Of a stretch of 64,000 bases of DNA, positions 49,201 through 57,221 are shown piece after piece. Made by a program: the position numbers and the translations under genes. The notes beneath the pieces are model-generated. The model made no database searches. It was not told where the DNA came from and saw only the letters and a program-made list of their open reading frames with translations. The DNA is taken from assembly GCA_964550655.1 (NCBI GenBank), contig CAZKAQ010000005.1, positions 1-64,000 of the forward strand. Reading direction: 5' to 3'. Positions within the stretch are counted from its first letter, which is position 1; each line of letters starts with the position of its first letter. This stretch comes from GCA-1730015 sp964550655 (lineage in GTDB: Bacteria > Pseudomonadota > Gammaproteobacteria > Granulosicoccales > Granulosicoccaceae).

Positions 49201-52200
49201 ATCACTTATACCGCAGGCGACGGCAATCTTGTTGACAATGGAGATGGCACATGGGCACTGACCATCCCGGCTGGCAACGCACTTGCAGAAAATCTCTTTC
49301 AGGTAACCGCAATGGTTACCGACGCTGCCGGCAACAGCAGCAGTGACCCTGGCATTGATGACTTGCTTGTCGATCTGACCGCACCTGTAGCACCAGGTGT
49401 CACCAGTCTCACTACCAACGACACAACACCGATAATCGAAGGAACAGCCATTGTTGGAACAGGTGAAACCTTATCAGTCACCGTTAATGGCATTACCTAC
49501 ATAGCGGGCGACGGCAATCTGATCGACAATGGTGATGGCACATGGACACTCTCCATCCCGACACCAACAGCTGAAGGCCTCTATGATGTTACTGCCACAG
49601 TCACCGACATTGCAGGAAATAACAGCACCGACCCAAGCTCATCTGAGCTGCTGATTGACACCACTCCGCCTCAAACTCCCACAGTCGCACCGCTGCATAC
49701 CAATAACACAAGCCCGATAGTTTCAGGCACTGCCAATGCGGGTCCGGGTGAAGTGCTCACTGTAGAGGCTGACGGTGTGACCTATACCAGCGGAGATGGA
49801 AATCTGGTTGATAACGGCGATGGCACATGGAATTTATCAATCCCGGTTACACTGGCTGAGGCAAGCTATGAAGTCATCGCCTCGGTGATTGATGCTGCCG
49901 GTAACGTCAGCACTGATACTAGCGCTAATGAACTGGTAGTTGATCTGACGACACCGATTGTCCCGACTGTTACTACCCTGACTACCTCTAATACAACACC
50001 TGAGATATCGGGAACCACGTCAACAATACCCGGTGAAACCCTCACCGTCACTGTGAATGGTGTTACCTACACCGCAAGTAACCCAGGCCTGGTAATCAAT
50101 ACAGATGGCACATGGGTTTTGACAATACCAGCCGCCGACGCACTGCCAGACAATACTTATGAAGTCATCGCAACAATCACTGATCTGGCTGGTAACTCCA
50201 CCACTGACACTACCGCCTCCGAACTTACGGTTGATACCAACCCACCGGTTGTTCCAACAGTAGAGTCACAAATCACCAACAACACGACGCCTGTGATATC
50301 AGGCACAGCCACGCTTGCACCGGGCGAGACACTTACAGTGACCATTGACGGTGTTACCTATACTGCCGGAGACGGAAATCTGATTGATAATGGTGACGGC
50401 ACCTGGGATCTTACTCTGCCAACTACATTGGCTGACAGCACTTATCCCGTCACCGTGACTGTTATCGATGCAGCCGGAAACTCCAGTGTGGATGTCACCA
50501 CCACTGAGCTGGTTATCGACACAGATGCACCTGTAACGCCAGTCGTAACATCGCAGATTACAAATAACACCACACCCGTCATCGAAGGAAGCGCCACAGT
50601 GCCACCCGGTGAAACGCTCAGCGTTACCGTAGATGGCGTCATCTATAACGCAAGTGATGGTAACCTGATTGTCAACAACGACGGCACATGGACTCTAAAC
50701 ATACCAACCCCGCTTGCGCAAGGCAGCTATGACGTAGTTGCAACAATTACAGATGCAGCCGGCAACACTAGCAGTGATACATCAACCGCTGAGCTGATTA
50801 TCGATACAACCGCACCGGATGTGCCGGTGGTCGAGCCACAAATCACCAACGACACCACACCGGTTATTTCGGGTACAGCGAATATCGCCTCTGGTGAAAC
50901 TCTTAGCGTGACAGTCGACGGTATCACGTACACCGCAGGTGATGGCTCTCTTATTGATAACGGTGATGGCACATGGACCCTGTCTATACCAACACCTCTG
51001 CTCGAAAATTCATATAACGTCATCACAACTGTGACAGACCTCGCCGGCAATTCCATCAATGACAACACTACCGGTGAGCTTGTTATTGATTTAACCGCTC
51101 CGACAGCGCCAGGTGTGACAAACCTGGTCACTGCTGATACCTCACCGGTAATAGAAGGTACTGCCGATCTGCAAGCGAATGAAGTACTGACAGTTGAAAT
51201 CAATGGTGTCATCTACACGGATGGAGACGGCAACCTGCTCACCAACAGCGATGGAACATGGCTACTGACCATTCCATCAACAAACAGTTTGCCAGAGAAC
51301 CTCTATGAGGTTATTGCGACCGTAACAGATGCAGCCGGTAACTCGTCCATTGACCCAGGTATTAATGATTTGTTGATAGATATCACCGCACCCGCCGCCC
51401 CCGGAGTCACCAGCCTGACTACCAACGACACTACACCGACAATCGAAGGCACCGCTACCCTCGCAGCTGGCGAGATTTTTTCGGTAACTGTCAATGGCAC
51501 TGCCTACACAGCAGGCGATGGTAACCTGGTCAACAACGGCGATGGAAGTTGGACACTCTCTATACCAACACCGATCAGTGAAGGATTGTATGATGTTACC
51601 GCCACTATCACTGACATCGCTGGTAACATAAGTACAGATCCTGGATCTACTGAGCTGCTGATCGATACAACAGCGCCAACCATACCGACCGTAATTCCAC
51701 AAGTGACCAGTAACACGACTCCAGTAATCAGCGGCAGTGCCAATGCCGGACCGGGGGAACTGTTGACTGTCACTGTAAACGGGGTCACTTATACCGCTGG
51801 CGACGGTAATCTGGTCAGTAACAGTGACGGCAGCTGGGAGTTGTCAATTCCAACTGAACTGGTAGAAGGCACTTATGACGTAGTTGTTACAGTAACCGAT
51901 GCTGCAGGCAACGTGAGCACAGATACCAGCAGTGATCAGTTAATAGTTGATACCACCACACCGGCATCCCCCACTGTCAATACATTAACAACAAACAATA
52001 CTACTCCGGTTATATCCGGCACAGCGACATTAGACCCGGGTGAAATACTAACGGTTACAGTGGATGGAATACTCTACACCGTTGGAGATGGTAACCTTAT
52101 TATCAACAGCGATGGCACATGGACTCTGAACATACCAACAACGCTGACAGAAGGCATTTATGATGTAACCGCATCTATTACTGATTCCGCCGGTAACACT

Positions 52201-53541
52201 ACCAATGATTCAGGCACCAGCGAACTAATTATCGATACCTCGGCACCAATACCACCGACTGCCGAGTCGTTGACAACAACAGATTCAACACCAACCCTGA
52301 CCGGCAGCGCAGACATCGCAGCAAATGACACGCTGACCGTAACAGTTAATGGTACTGTCTATACCGCTGGTGGTGGTAATCTGGTCGTCAATAGTGACGG
52401 CACCTGGAGTCTGAACATACCATTTGCACTACCAGAAGGAACTTATCAGATAGAGGTAACCGTCACTGACCCTGTCGGTAATACATCAGTCGGCTCACCG
52501 GCAACTCTGACTATTCAACCCGTATTGCTGACCGATTCGGACAACGATGGCGTACCTGATGCAATTGATCTGGACGACGACAACGACGGCATTCCTGATC
52601 TCATCGAGGGACAACTCGACACTGATGGCGACGGAATACCGGACAACCGGGACCTCGATAGCGACAACGATGGCATTGCAGATATTATCGAGGTGATTGG
52701 AGAAGACAATAACAATGACTACCGGATAGACGATTTCATTGATCAGGACAACAACGGCTTGTCTGATGAGCTGCAATTATTTCCTCTGGAGCTTGTAGAT
52801 ACAGACAGCGATCTGATCGCCGACTTCAAAGACCTTGATTCAGATAATGACGGCCTCACCGATCTGATTGAAAGCGGCGGCATTGATGACGACAACAACG
52901 GCCGGATAGACAAATTTACTGACAATAACAACGACGGCGCAGATGATCAGACTCAAGTCACTGACCCGACCGGTCGCGACACAGATGCAGACGGCATAGT
53001 TAACCGACTAGACCTTGACTCAGATAACGATGGTATTTTCGATATCGTAGAGTCAGGTGCTATAGACCAGAGTGATGATGGCATAGTAGATTCCATGCAA
53101 GACACAGATCTCGATGGCATACCGGATAGCGTAGACTCAGATATAACCGGTGGTGAAGATACCGATGGAGACAGCATTGACGATCGATTTGATGCAAGCA
53201 TTACCGGTGAATCAGACACAGACAGCGACGGCATAATAAACTCGGCAGACCCTGATGCTAACGGCGACGGACTTACAGAGGTGTTGTCAAACAATCTTAC
53301 TATCGGAGAAGCACTACCAGATATAAACGGCAACGGCACCGAAGACCTGTTGGAACCTGCAAACGCGCTTATCAGAACCGGACTCCAGGGCCATGGCGGC
53401 TGTAGCGCGTATTTACCTGTCAGTTCTGATGGCAGACCACAGCTGGATCCGTTGTTAATAATACTAGCGACATTAAGCGGTGTATTTCTACGGCGTCGAT
53501 ATAAAAAAGCAACTTGCACTGCTCCTCGCAGACTTACATAA
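40258..53541 (+). CDS. Giant Ig-repeat surface protein with calcium-binding repeats and C-terminal sorting-like tail
   Basis: The 4,427-residue protein begins with a Sec signal peptide (hydrophobic core ALIFHWVMAVLVIIPMEVM, cleavage near VMAAPVA). Next come a cadherin-like tandem domain (about 35-125) and a unique beta-rich region (about 125-847). Residues 848-4091 hold 34 Ig-like domains of 95 or 97 residues; phrases such as NTTPVISGTATVAPGETLTV, YTAGDGNLVDNGDGTWDL and ELIIDTTAP recur in each. Residues about 4092-4360 are Asp-rich thrombospondin type-3-like calcium-binding repeats. The tail GHGGCSAYLP (C4382) is followed by a hydrophobic span (DPLLIILATLSGVFL) and RRRYKK, like GGC-type CTERM sorting signals. 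ATG 40258 follows AGGTGG. An adhesin or biofilm role is inferred. Confidence 0.9.
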   Translation: MSNHFFTARRFRSSALIFHWVMAVLVIIPMEVMAAPVAVDDIVLVPSNTAISANDLAANDTNLPTDTYTITTPPSHGTATLSANGLLDYTPNVGFASFDTLTYTVDDGAGGIDTATVTFEVVLTSDFLTPASNFIIGQEDIPTPLNLSVDSSLEFGGTLQDIIGVDALYRDENGSGTAVASTIPSGSTGINITGYATRNVGTNQNDVQNDDYELLSVSVDLREGTYSGRLTYSILPNLNNGTIDQYTWLNVPLGQSVLTDTSFVEGLWTGAADLLIEIVAGQVQITETIPLQIAYHIEYMTSDGDSTDFVGGSGDLQNPGEFVSTFVIPAALVPTDGSKHGYLVLTGNSAANGSNFAEEHKGFSRLVIDLQADTVSGVIASERGELDSRVTTWAFLNYPLIDLRDTPAAVPVAITDSTATRVGDDTASVTGIEDDPTIFIDASGDLIVERESDHAAAFTTMYTSENYRRTGLSSIASFVGVESDTTLFDSNPPDGVDSNGKPINIQTFAVPASSSIGIVQMSWQTIAGSANNENVGYGFAVIDLNNNTSAGSITFSRTTTPDLVAWQSVPLGTTMFGATDGGIPLFQSNKAAGAFTDDYAETARFTLVDNADGTRTLEFTASSNAGTGAFADYIGTTQVSWLGSEPFSVDGLPATGLFSHGAPTDNGDWEVDFADIPLLTLSAGDHATGELELEMLLSSTGELDTVVIHVEPVVDDPTLTANDAVGYLATATDLGISVIDSADIDGSETQIQTLTLAGVPTTVTLASGTGTVSDFGGGNWQVDRAALAGLTATGTAATVATITVSGTNTDTDDLDGDTVIEDTNNGAGVDELDTAIYQETFDLIIREVPTVTSQLANTGTPVISGTANTSADETLSVTVNGITYIAGDGNLVDNGDGTWDLIIPSANTIADGSYSVTATLTNLTGATGTDITVDELIIDSSPPAVPAVIPLSTSDATPVLSGTATVAAGETLTVTVDGITYTAGDGNLVDNANGTWTLSITTPLAEATYEVTAAVTDAAGNSTTDITVNELIVQAIPLSTPTVVPLTTSNTTPTITGAAVIGPGDTLTVTVAGVTYTAGDGNLTYNSSGIWSLNIPSALPDNTYEVVATVTDVFGNAFPDTSSDELIVDTTAPATPTVISQTTNNTTPTISGSATVNLGETLRVMVDGVSYTEGDGNLVINADGTWDLTLPAPLAEGTYSVVATITDAAGNIATDTTDDELIIDITAPAIPTVTFQTTSNTTPVVSGTATVDPGETLSVSVAGITYTAGDGNLLDNGDGTWDLNIPAALADGNYSVTAIITDESGNSSEDTTALELTIDTTAPVTPTVAAQSTNTTSPTITGTATVVPGDTLTVTVDGVTYTAGDGNLTDNGDGTWVLSLPVPLAEGTFDVIATVTDPAGNATSDNTIGELIIDLTAPIAPGVTSLATTDTTPVIEGTATVQAGETLSVEVDGIIYTAGDGNLVDNGDGTWNLTIPATNILAENLYQVIARVTDAAGNSAVDPGVDDLLVDLTAPLTPGVTSLTTNDTTPVIEGTAVVQPGETLTVTVNGINYTAGDGNLVDNGDGTWSLSIPTPTTEGLYDVTATLIDSAGNSSTDPSSSELLIDTTLPLTPTATPLYTSNTSPVISGTANPGPGETLTVTVDGTTYTVGDGNLVENGDGTWDLTFPATLAEATYEVTVSITDAAGNVSTDTSTDELVIDITAPPVPTIIAQITNITTPVISGTSSTAPGETLTVTVNGVSYTEGNANLLVNPDGTWELTIPTGNALADGTYEVIATVTDLAGNSATDTTATELIVDTIPPPVPTVVSQNTSNTTPVISGTATIAPGETLTVTVDGVVYTAGDGNLVDNGDGTWNLTLPVPLADNSYPVTVTVIDSAGNATEDVTTAELIIDTTAPAIPTVVAQVTSNTSPTVNGTAVTGAGEILSVTLNGFNYTTASGDLIHNSDGTWQLTVPVVLADSVYEVIATVTDLAGNSADDITALELTVDTTPPVVPTVMFLTTNNSTPVLSGTATVNTTETLTVLLNGTTYTAGDGFLTDNGAGTWDLSVATALADGSYNVTATVTDAAGNASTDATALELTIDTVAPAIPTVTSQITNSTSPVIAGTATVAPGDTLTVTVDGVIYTDGDGSLLDNGDGTWSLTTPVALPEGTHEVIATVTDPAGNATDDATAGELIIDITAPIAPGVTSLATTDTTPVIEGTATIQPGEVLTVEVNGVIYTAGDGDLTDNGDGTWTLNIPAANAMAENLYQVIATVTDAAGNSALDPGIDDLLIDLTAPVTPGVTSLTTNNTTPVLEGTAVVGAGEILSVTVNGVTYTAGDGNLTDNADGTWMLAITATINEGLYDVTATITDTAGNISTDPSSSELLIDTTAPQTPTVTPLHTNNTSPVISGTANAGPGEVLTVVVDLVTYTSGDGNLLDNGDGTWDLSIPTTLAEATYEVIATVTDAAGNVSTDTSADELVVDITAPLAPTVNTLTTNNTTPVISGTASTVPGETLTVTVNGVTYTDGDGNLTVNADGTWSLVIPAANALADGSYEVIATTTDLAGNATSDTTAAELIVDTNPPVVPTVVAQNTNNSMPVISGTAVVSAGETLTVTIDGITYTAGDGNLVDNGDGTWDLTLPVALADNTYTVTVTILDSAGNVSEDNTTAELVIDTVAPVIPTVTAQTTNNTTPVITGTATVAAGETLSVTVDNMTYTAGDGNLINNGDGTWTLSVPVALAEATYEVVATVTDIAGNTTSDVTAGELTIDTTAPVIPTVISQATSDTTPVVSGTAIVLAGETLSVTIDGVTYTAGDGNLIDNGDGTWDLTLPIALPDNTYAVTATITDVAGNTSDDTTTAELVIDTIAPVVPTVTAQTTNNASPSITGTATVAPGETLSVTVDGVTYSAGDGNLVDNGDGTWALAIPLPLAEGAYDITVTVTDPAGNIASDATSSELIIDITAPVTPGVTSLVTTNTTPVIEGTATVSANEILTVEVDGITYTAGDGNLVDNGDGTWALTIPAGNALAENLFQVTAMVTDAAGNSSSDPGIDDLLVDLTAPVAPGVTSLTTNDTTPIIEGTAIVGTGETLSVTVNGITYIAGDGNLIDNGDGTWTLSIPTPTAEGLYDVTATVTDIAGNNSTDPSSSELLIDTTPPQTPTVAPLHTNNTSPIVSGTANAGPGEVLTVEADGVTYTSGDGNLVDNGDGTWNLSIPVTLAEASYEVIASVIDAAGNVSTDTSANELVVDLTTPIVPTVTTLTTSNTTPEISGTTSTIPGETLTVTVNGVTYTASNPGLVINTDGTWVLTIPAADALPDNTYEVIATITDLAGNSTTDTTASELTVDTNPPVVPTVESQITNNTTPVISGTATLAPGETLTVTIDGVTYTAGDGNLIDNGDGTWDLTLPTTLADSTYPVTVTVIDAAGNSSVDVTTTELVIDTDAPVTPVVTSQITNNTTPVIEGSATVPPGETLSVTVDGVIYNASDGNLIVNNDGTWTLNIPTPLAQGSYDVVATITDAAGNTSSDTSTAELIIDTTAPDVPVVEPQITNDTTPVISGTANIASGETLSVTVDGITYTAGDGSLIDNGDGTWTLSIPTPLLENSYNVITTVTDLAGNSINDNTTGELVIDLTAPTAPGVTNLVTADTSPVIEGTADLQANEVLTVEINGVIYTDGDGNLLTNSDGTWLLTIPSTNSLPENLYEVIATVTDAAGNSSIDPGINDLLIDITAPAAPGVTSLTTNDTTPTIEGTATLAAGEIFSVTVNGTAYTAGDGNLVNNGDGSWTLSIPTPISEGLYDVTATITDIAGNISTDPGSTELLIDTTAPTIPTVIPQVTSNTTPVISGSANAGPGELLTVTVNGVTYTAGDGNLVSNSDGSWELSIPTELVEGTYDVVVTVTDAAGNVSTDTSSDQLIVDTTTPASPTVNTLTTNNTTPVISGTATLDPGEILTVTVDGILYTVGDGNLIINSDGTWTLNIPTTLTEGIYDVTASITDSAGNTTNDSGTSELIIDTSAPIPPTAESLTTTDSTPTLTGSADIAANDTLTVTVNGTVYTAGGGNLVVNSDGTWSLNIPFALPEGTYQIEVTVTDPVGNTSVGSPATLTIQPVLLTDSDNDGVPDAIDLDDDNDGIPDLIEGQLDTDGDGIPDNRDLDSDNDGIADIIEVIGEDNNNDYRIDDFIDQDNNGLSDELQLFPLELVDTDSDLIADFKDLDSDNDGLTDLIESGGIDDDNNGRIDKFTDNNNDGADDQTQVTDPTGRDTDADGIVNRLDLDSDNDGIFDIVESGAIDQSDDGIVDSMQDTDLDGIPDSVDSDITGGEDTDGDSIDDRFDASITGESDTDSDGIINSADPDANGDGLTEVLSNNLTIGEALPDINGNGTEDLLEPANALIRTGLQGHGGCSAYLPVSSDGRPQLDPLLIILATLSGVFLRRRYKKATCTAPRRLT
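42799..52530 (+). repeat. 34 tandem Ig-like domain repeats with an eight-repeat super-period
   Basis: The coding repeats are 285 or 291 bp long. The APGVTSL-type domain recurs at 44515, 46807, 49099 and 51106, that is, at distances of 2,292, 2,292 and 2,007 bp. 2,292 bp equals six 285-bp plus two 291-bp repeats, and 2,007 is one 285-bp repeat less. Neighbouring domains follow the same order within each block. Confidence 0.92.
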
Positions 53542-53613
53542 GCCGAGGGTGTAGAAGGTCAGGTATTGATCTCCACTTTACAGGAGAACTTGCCGTACCG
53601 TACAAGTCTGAGG

Positions 53614-54369
53614 TTACAAAATCTGACTCAGAAATTCCCGCGTGCGAGGGTCTGTCGCTTCAGAGAAAAATGTTGCCGGTGGACCGTGCTCAACTATCAC
53701 ACCACGATCAGTGAAATAGATGTGATCTGCGATTTCTCGGGCAAATCCCATTTCATGGGTGACCAGCATGCATGTCATACCCTCTTCGGCCAGATCTTTG
53801 ATAGTCACCAATACCTCTTTAACGGTCTCAGGATCCAGTGCGGCGGTGACTTCGTCGAATAACATGATGTCGGGGTTCATGGCCAGTGAACGTGCAATAG
53901 CCACACGTTGTTGTTGTCCGCCGGAAAGCTCACCGGGATAGCTGTCTTCCTTGCCTTGCAGCCGGACTTTTTCAATCAATTGTCGGGCACGCTGCTCGAC
54001 CTCGGCGGGTGATTCTTTTAACACTTTGATTGGTGCCATCATGACGTTTTCAATAGCAGTTTTATGCGGGAACAGATTGTACTGTTGAAACACCATGCCC
54101 ACCTTGCGGCGCAGTGCCAGCTTATCGAGACGTTTATCGTTTACCTCTATGCCTTCCACAGTGATAGAACCTGACTGGATATCGTTTAATGCATTGATGC
54201 ATCGGATAAGCGTGGATTTACCCGAACCGGATGGGCCGATAACACACACCACCTCGCCTTTCATTACATCGAACGAAACCCCTTTGAGTACTTCGAGATC
54301 ACCGAAGGACTTATGTACATCTTTTATTGATACGATCGGCTGATCTTCAGTCCACTGGGAGTTTGTCAT
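53614..54369 (-). CDS. Polar amino-acid ABC transporter ATP-binding protein
   Basis: This 251-residue ATPase energises an amino-acid importer of the GlnQ/HisP type. Walker A is GPSGSGKST, the signature is LSGGQQQRVAIARSLA, and Walker B is IMLFDEVTAALD with the downstream switch histidine in LVTHEMGFA. It is the last gene of the operon; ATG 54369 is 10 bp after the stop of the permease, with AAGG upstream. A longer frame reaching 54465 would overlap the permease and is less likely. FDEVTAALD replaces the more usual FDEPTSALD, a common variant. Confidence 0.93.
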   Translation of the reverse strand: MTNSQWTEDQPIVSIKDVHKSFGDLEVLKGVSFDVMKGEVVCVIGPSGSGKSTLIRCINALNDIQSGSITVEGIEVNDKRLDKLALRRKVGMVFQQYNLFPHKTAIENVMMAPIKVLKESPAEVEQRARQLIEKVRLQGKEDSYPGELSGGQQQRVAIARSLAMNPDIMLFDEVTAALDPETVKEVLVTIKDLAEEGMTCMLVTHEMGFAREIADHIYFTDRGVIVEHGPPATFFSEATDPRTREFLSQIL

Positions 54370-54379
54370 CTGTGATGCC

Positions 54380-55279
54380 TTACAGTTTAACCGCGTAACG
54401 CCGTTCAAGTGCCACAGTGGCGCGTGCAATCGGATAGCAATAAGCGAAAAATATGAGCAATGCAAAACCGTAGAACGGTATCAGTAGTTCGGGGCGGTTA
54501 TTCTCTGCCTCGATGGCCTGACGACTGAGAGTGATGATTTCTTCAACACCCAACAGAGAACACAGTGGAGTTGCCATGGTTAAAATTGCATACCAGTTCA
54601 TCCATGGGGGAATCATGCGTTTAAAACACTGCGGCAAAATAATTTGCCAGAGTGTTTGTGAGCGGGTGTAGGCCAGTGATTCGGCAGCTTCCCACTGACC
54701 ACTTGGCACCGAATTAATCGCCCCGCGCACTACCTCTGCAATGTTTGCCATAATCGGCAGGCACAACCCAAAAACCGCTTTCGTCCAGTCTGGAATGCGA
54801 ACGATGGTGTCACCAATGGTGAATTCGAACGGCAGTGCCAGTAACACAATAAACAGCAGCACCAGCCACGGTGAATTGCGAAACACCTGAGTAAAAAACC
54901 TGGCCGGCCAGCTGATCAGTCTGACGGGTGATATCTGCATCAGACCGAGTACGACCCCTACGATGGTGCCGATCAACATAGCAAAAAACGAAATCAGCAC
55001 ATTGAATAAAAAACCACCGGTGACTATAAACGGAATCCATTTAAACAACGCCTCGAATGCCTGTGCCATGGTGTAGCCGCTGGCAGCTGACGCCATGACA
55101 GGCCAAACCAACACACTGGCCAGAAGAATCCACCATACCTGCCTTGGGGTTGCGGCCAGCCAACGCGAAAAATAGAGATCATCGACCTTGCCTGTGCGAT
55201 CGGGTGCATACGGTTTTAATACGGGCAGGTCGGTGGCGGCTTGTTGATTGATACCGGGGATGGCATTTTTTTTATTCAT
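54380..55279 (-). CDS. Polar amino-acid ABC transporter permease
   Basis: This 299-residue membrane subunit of the importer has about six helices in the HisM/GltK-like permease domain. The EAA-loop region reads GQWEAAESLAYTRSQTLWQI. An N-terminal polar extension of about 45 residues (MNKKNAIPGINQQAATD onward) is unusual but occurs in related permeases. The gene starts three bases after the stop of the other permease, so translation is coupled. Confidence 0.91.
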   Translation of the reverse strand: MNKKNAIPGINQQAATDLPVLKPYAPDRTGKVDDLYFSRWLAATPRQVWWILLASVLVWPVMASAASGYTMAQAFEALFKWIPFIVTGGFLFNVLISFFAMLIGTIVGVVLGLMQISPVRLISWPARFFTQVFRNSPWLVLLFIVLLALPFEFTIGDTIVRIPDWTKAVFGLCLPIMANIAEVVRGAINSVPSGQWEAAESLAYTRSQTLWQIILPQCFKRMIPPWMNWYAILTMATPLCSLLGVEEIITLSRQAIEAENNRPELLIPFYGFALLIFFAYCYPIARATVALERRYAVKL

Positions 55280-55282
55280 TTG

Positions 55283-56041
55283 TTATCCACCATACCCGGG
55301 GATTTTCATCGCACGTTCCCAGCGCGACATCCCGAAAACCAATATACCGACCAATACTATAAATGACACAAACAACAACAACATGGTGGGATAGAGGGCG
55401 CTTGGGTAGTCATTCCAGATAGTGACACACTGATACAACAATTCAGGCACAGCAATACCAATAGCCTGAGTCGTGGTTTTAACCAGGTTGACCAGATTAT
55501 TGTTCAGTGCAGGCAGGGATACCCGAAAGGCAAGTGGCAGCACAACATCAAGGTATGTCTGCGTTCTGGTAAAGCCAAGCGCACTGGCCGCCTCTTGTGT
55601 GGAGTCTGGTACCGCTTCAATACCGGCTCTGAATATTTCAACATTAAATGCACCGGCGAACAGTGACAACGAAATAATTGCCCAGCCGACATTTGAAATA
55701 ATCGGTATTTCTGTCCAGCCATCCGGGCCGGTTACAGCCGGTGTGAACTGACCCAGTGCGAAGTAAAAAAACAGCAGTTGTACAAACGGTGGGGTGTTCC
55801 TGAAAAACTGTATATAACCCTGAACAATTCGTCGAACCCATACTGAGGGAGAACTCTGCATCCACGCGCCGATAATCCCAATGACGACCGATAGAATGAC
55901 ACACGCAAAGCTGAGTAACAGTGTGTACTGCACGCCTTTGACTATTCTTGCCCACTGTCTGGGCTCATAGAAAAATATAAAGTTCCAGCGCGGGTAGTCG
56001 TCTGCAACTTGCCTGAAAAACTCGATAAATGCGTCAAGCAT
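55283..56041 (-). CDS. Polar amino-acid ABC transporter permease
   Basis: The second membrane subunit, 252 residues, forms a heterodimer with the downstream permease. It shows the family marks QFFRNTPPFVQLLFFYF and the EAA loop STQEAASALGFTRTQTY. It follows the solute-binding protein gene after about 100 bp containing a hairpin attenuator. Confidence 0.92.
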   Translation of the reverse strand: MLDAFIEFFRQVADDYPRWNFIFFYEPRQWARIVKGVQYTLLLSFACVILSVVIGIIGAWMQSSPSVWVRRIVQGYIQFFRNTPPFVQLLFFYFALGQFTPAVTGPDGWTEIPIISNVGWAIISLSLFAGAFNVEIFRAGIEAVPDSTQEAASALGFTRTQTYLDVVLPLAFRVSLPALNNNLVNLVKTTTQAIGIAVPELLYQCVTIWNDYPSALYPTMLLLFVSFIVLVGILVFGMSRWERAMKIPGYGG

Positions 56042-56080
56042 TCAGTGTTTATCCGGTGTACTGGCAGTGAGAACAATAAA

Positions 56081-56110
56081 CAAGGGCGCATAGAGCGCCC
56101 TTGTTATCAT
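56081..56110 (-). terminator. Intra-operon attenuator after the solute-binding protein gene
   Basis: A 9-bp perfect stem CAAGGGCGC / GCGCCCTTG (56081-56089 with 56095-56103) is followed on the minus strand by TTTATT. Located between binding-protein and permease genes, it would let the binding protein be made in excess. A partial terminator is the likely role. Confidence 0.75.
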
Positions 56111-56143
56111 CGTGGTCTTCGGTCAGTTTTATTCTGACCAGTT

Positions 56144-56983
56144 TTATTCTGCCAGCCAGTCACTGTAGGCTTCGTTTTTGTCTTTCAGATACTGCGTTGG
56201 CTGAATACCCCATTTCTTTTCAAGCTCGATCAGCTGACCTGACTGATGCATGTTAAAAGTCAGTCCTGACATGAAGTTACCGAACACGCAGTCTTTCTCT
56301 GCGAGAGGTACAGCCAGCGCCCACGGGTTGTCATCTTCGGAAGCCAGTGGCATTTCAAAATCATCGAAATCCCCGGAGGAAAGATCAGAACCGATCGAAG
56401 AATCATCGTACACCCAGGCGACGCATTTTTTATCACGCAATGCCTGCTTGGCTTCAGCGTTGCCGGTGAATGCAATAACTTCAACACCGTATCGTTCGGT
56501 AACTACCTGGTTGTAGAAAGCGCCCTGCTTACCACAGACAGATTTGCCAGTGAGGTCTTCCCATTTAGCAAAGCCCAGTGCTTTGGGTGCCATAATGTTA
56601 GTACCTGATGTGTAGTAGTTCGGCTGTGTGATGCCGACAATTTCACGTCGATCAGCACGATCAGACATGGTAGCAATCATGAGATCGATTTTTCCCTGCT
56701 CAAGAAATTGCATTCGGTTTGAAGACTGCACAGCGACGGTTTCAAGTTCTACTCCCATGGCATCTGCCGCAGCTTGAGCAAGATCTATTTCCATTCCTAC
56801 AATGGCACCACTGCTGTCACGAAAACCCCAGGGTTTGTAGTCCGCTTTGACGCCTACCACCATTTTACCTCTGGACATAACCTTGTTCCATGTGTCATTG
56901 GTGCATGCAGCGTGACTCACAGATGACAGGGTACCCATAGCCATTGCGACAATAGTCGCAACTGTCAGTTTTTGAAGTTTCAA
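56144..56983 (-). CDS. Polar amino-acid ABC transporter solute-binding protein
   Basis: This 279-residue periplasmic protein of the family 3 (HisJ/FliY-like) binding proteins captures the amino acid and delivers it to the permeases. A signal peptide ends SSVSHAACTND. Family features include MVVGVKADYKPWGFRDSSG, VGMEIDLAQAAADAMG and DLMIATMSDRADRREIV. Four cysteines, including C22 at the mature N-terminus, allow disulfides; the cleavage looks like signal peptidase I rather than a lipobox. TTG start with GAGGA seven bases upstream. First gene of the operon. Confidence 0.92.
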   Translation of the reverse strand: MKLQKLTVATIVAMAMGTLSSVSHAACTNDTWNKVMSRGKMVVGVKADYKPWGFRDSSGAIVGMEIDLAQAAADAMGVELETVAVQSSNRMQFLEQGKIDLMIATMSDRADRREIVGITQPNYYTSGTNIMAPKALGFAKWEDLTGKSVCGKQGAFYNQVVTERYGVEVIAFTGNAEAKQALRDKKCVAWVYDDSSIGSDLSSGDFDDFEMPLASEDDNPWALAVPLAEKDCVFGNFMSGLTFNMHQSGQLIELEKKWGIQPTQYLKDKNEAYSDWLAE

Positions 56984-57034
56984 AGTATTTTCCTCGTGTG
57001 TTGTTAAGTGACCAGCACAGATTATTTATGTACT

Positions 57035-57148
57035 CGACGGCATCTCATTTGATCTTTGATTCCACAGCTCATTTACTCTTTTGCAAATATCAGTAAGCCA
57101 GGTTTATAAAAACATGAAAACAAATCTCTGCACGTATGCTCGCCATTT
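57035..57148. mobile_element. Degraded copy of the 167-bp element, inverted
   Basis: The interior of the element, from cgacggcatctc through ttttgcaaatatcagtaa to gctcgccattt, is present in the opposite orientation, with both terminal repeats eroded. Confidence 0.75.
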
Positions 57149-57221
57149 AATAAATTTTCCGGCCAGGTAAAGCGCCGCAGAATGGCGGTACTTGCGGGTC
57201 TGACCTTCTGTTAAAACAGTG

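Noticed and set aside
42799..52530. Considered as a CRISPR or non-coding tandem array
   Set aside because: The repeat is fully coding, in frame, about 285 bp long and shows codon-level divergence typical of protein domains.
42510..52931. Many minus-strand open frames spaced about 285 bp apart
   Set aside because: They are antisense shadows of the Ig-repeat gene; their periodicity and near-identical composition follow the coding repeats and none has its own ribosome-binding site.
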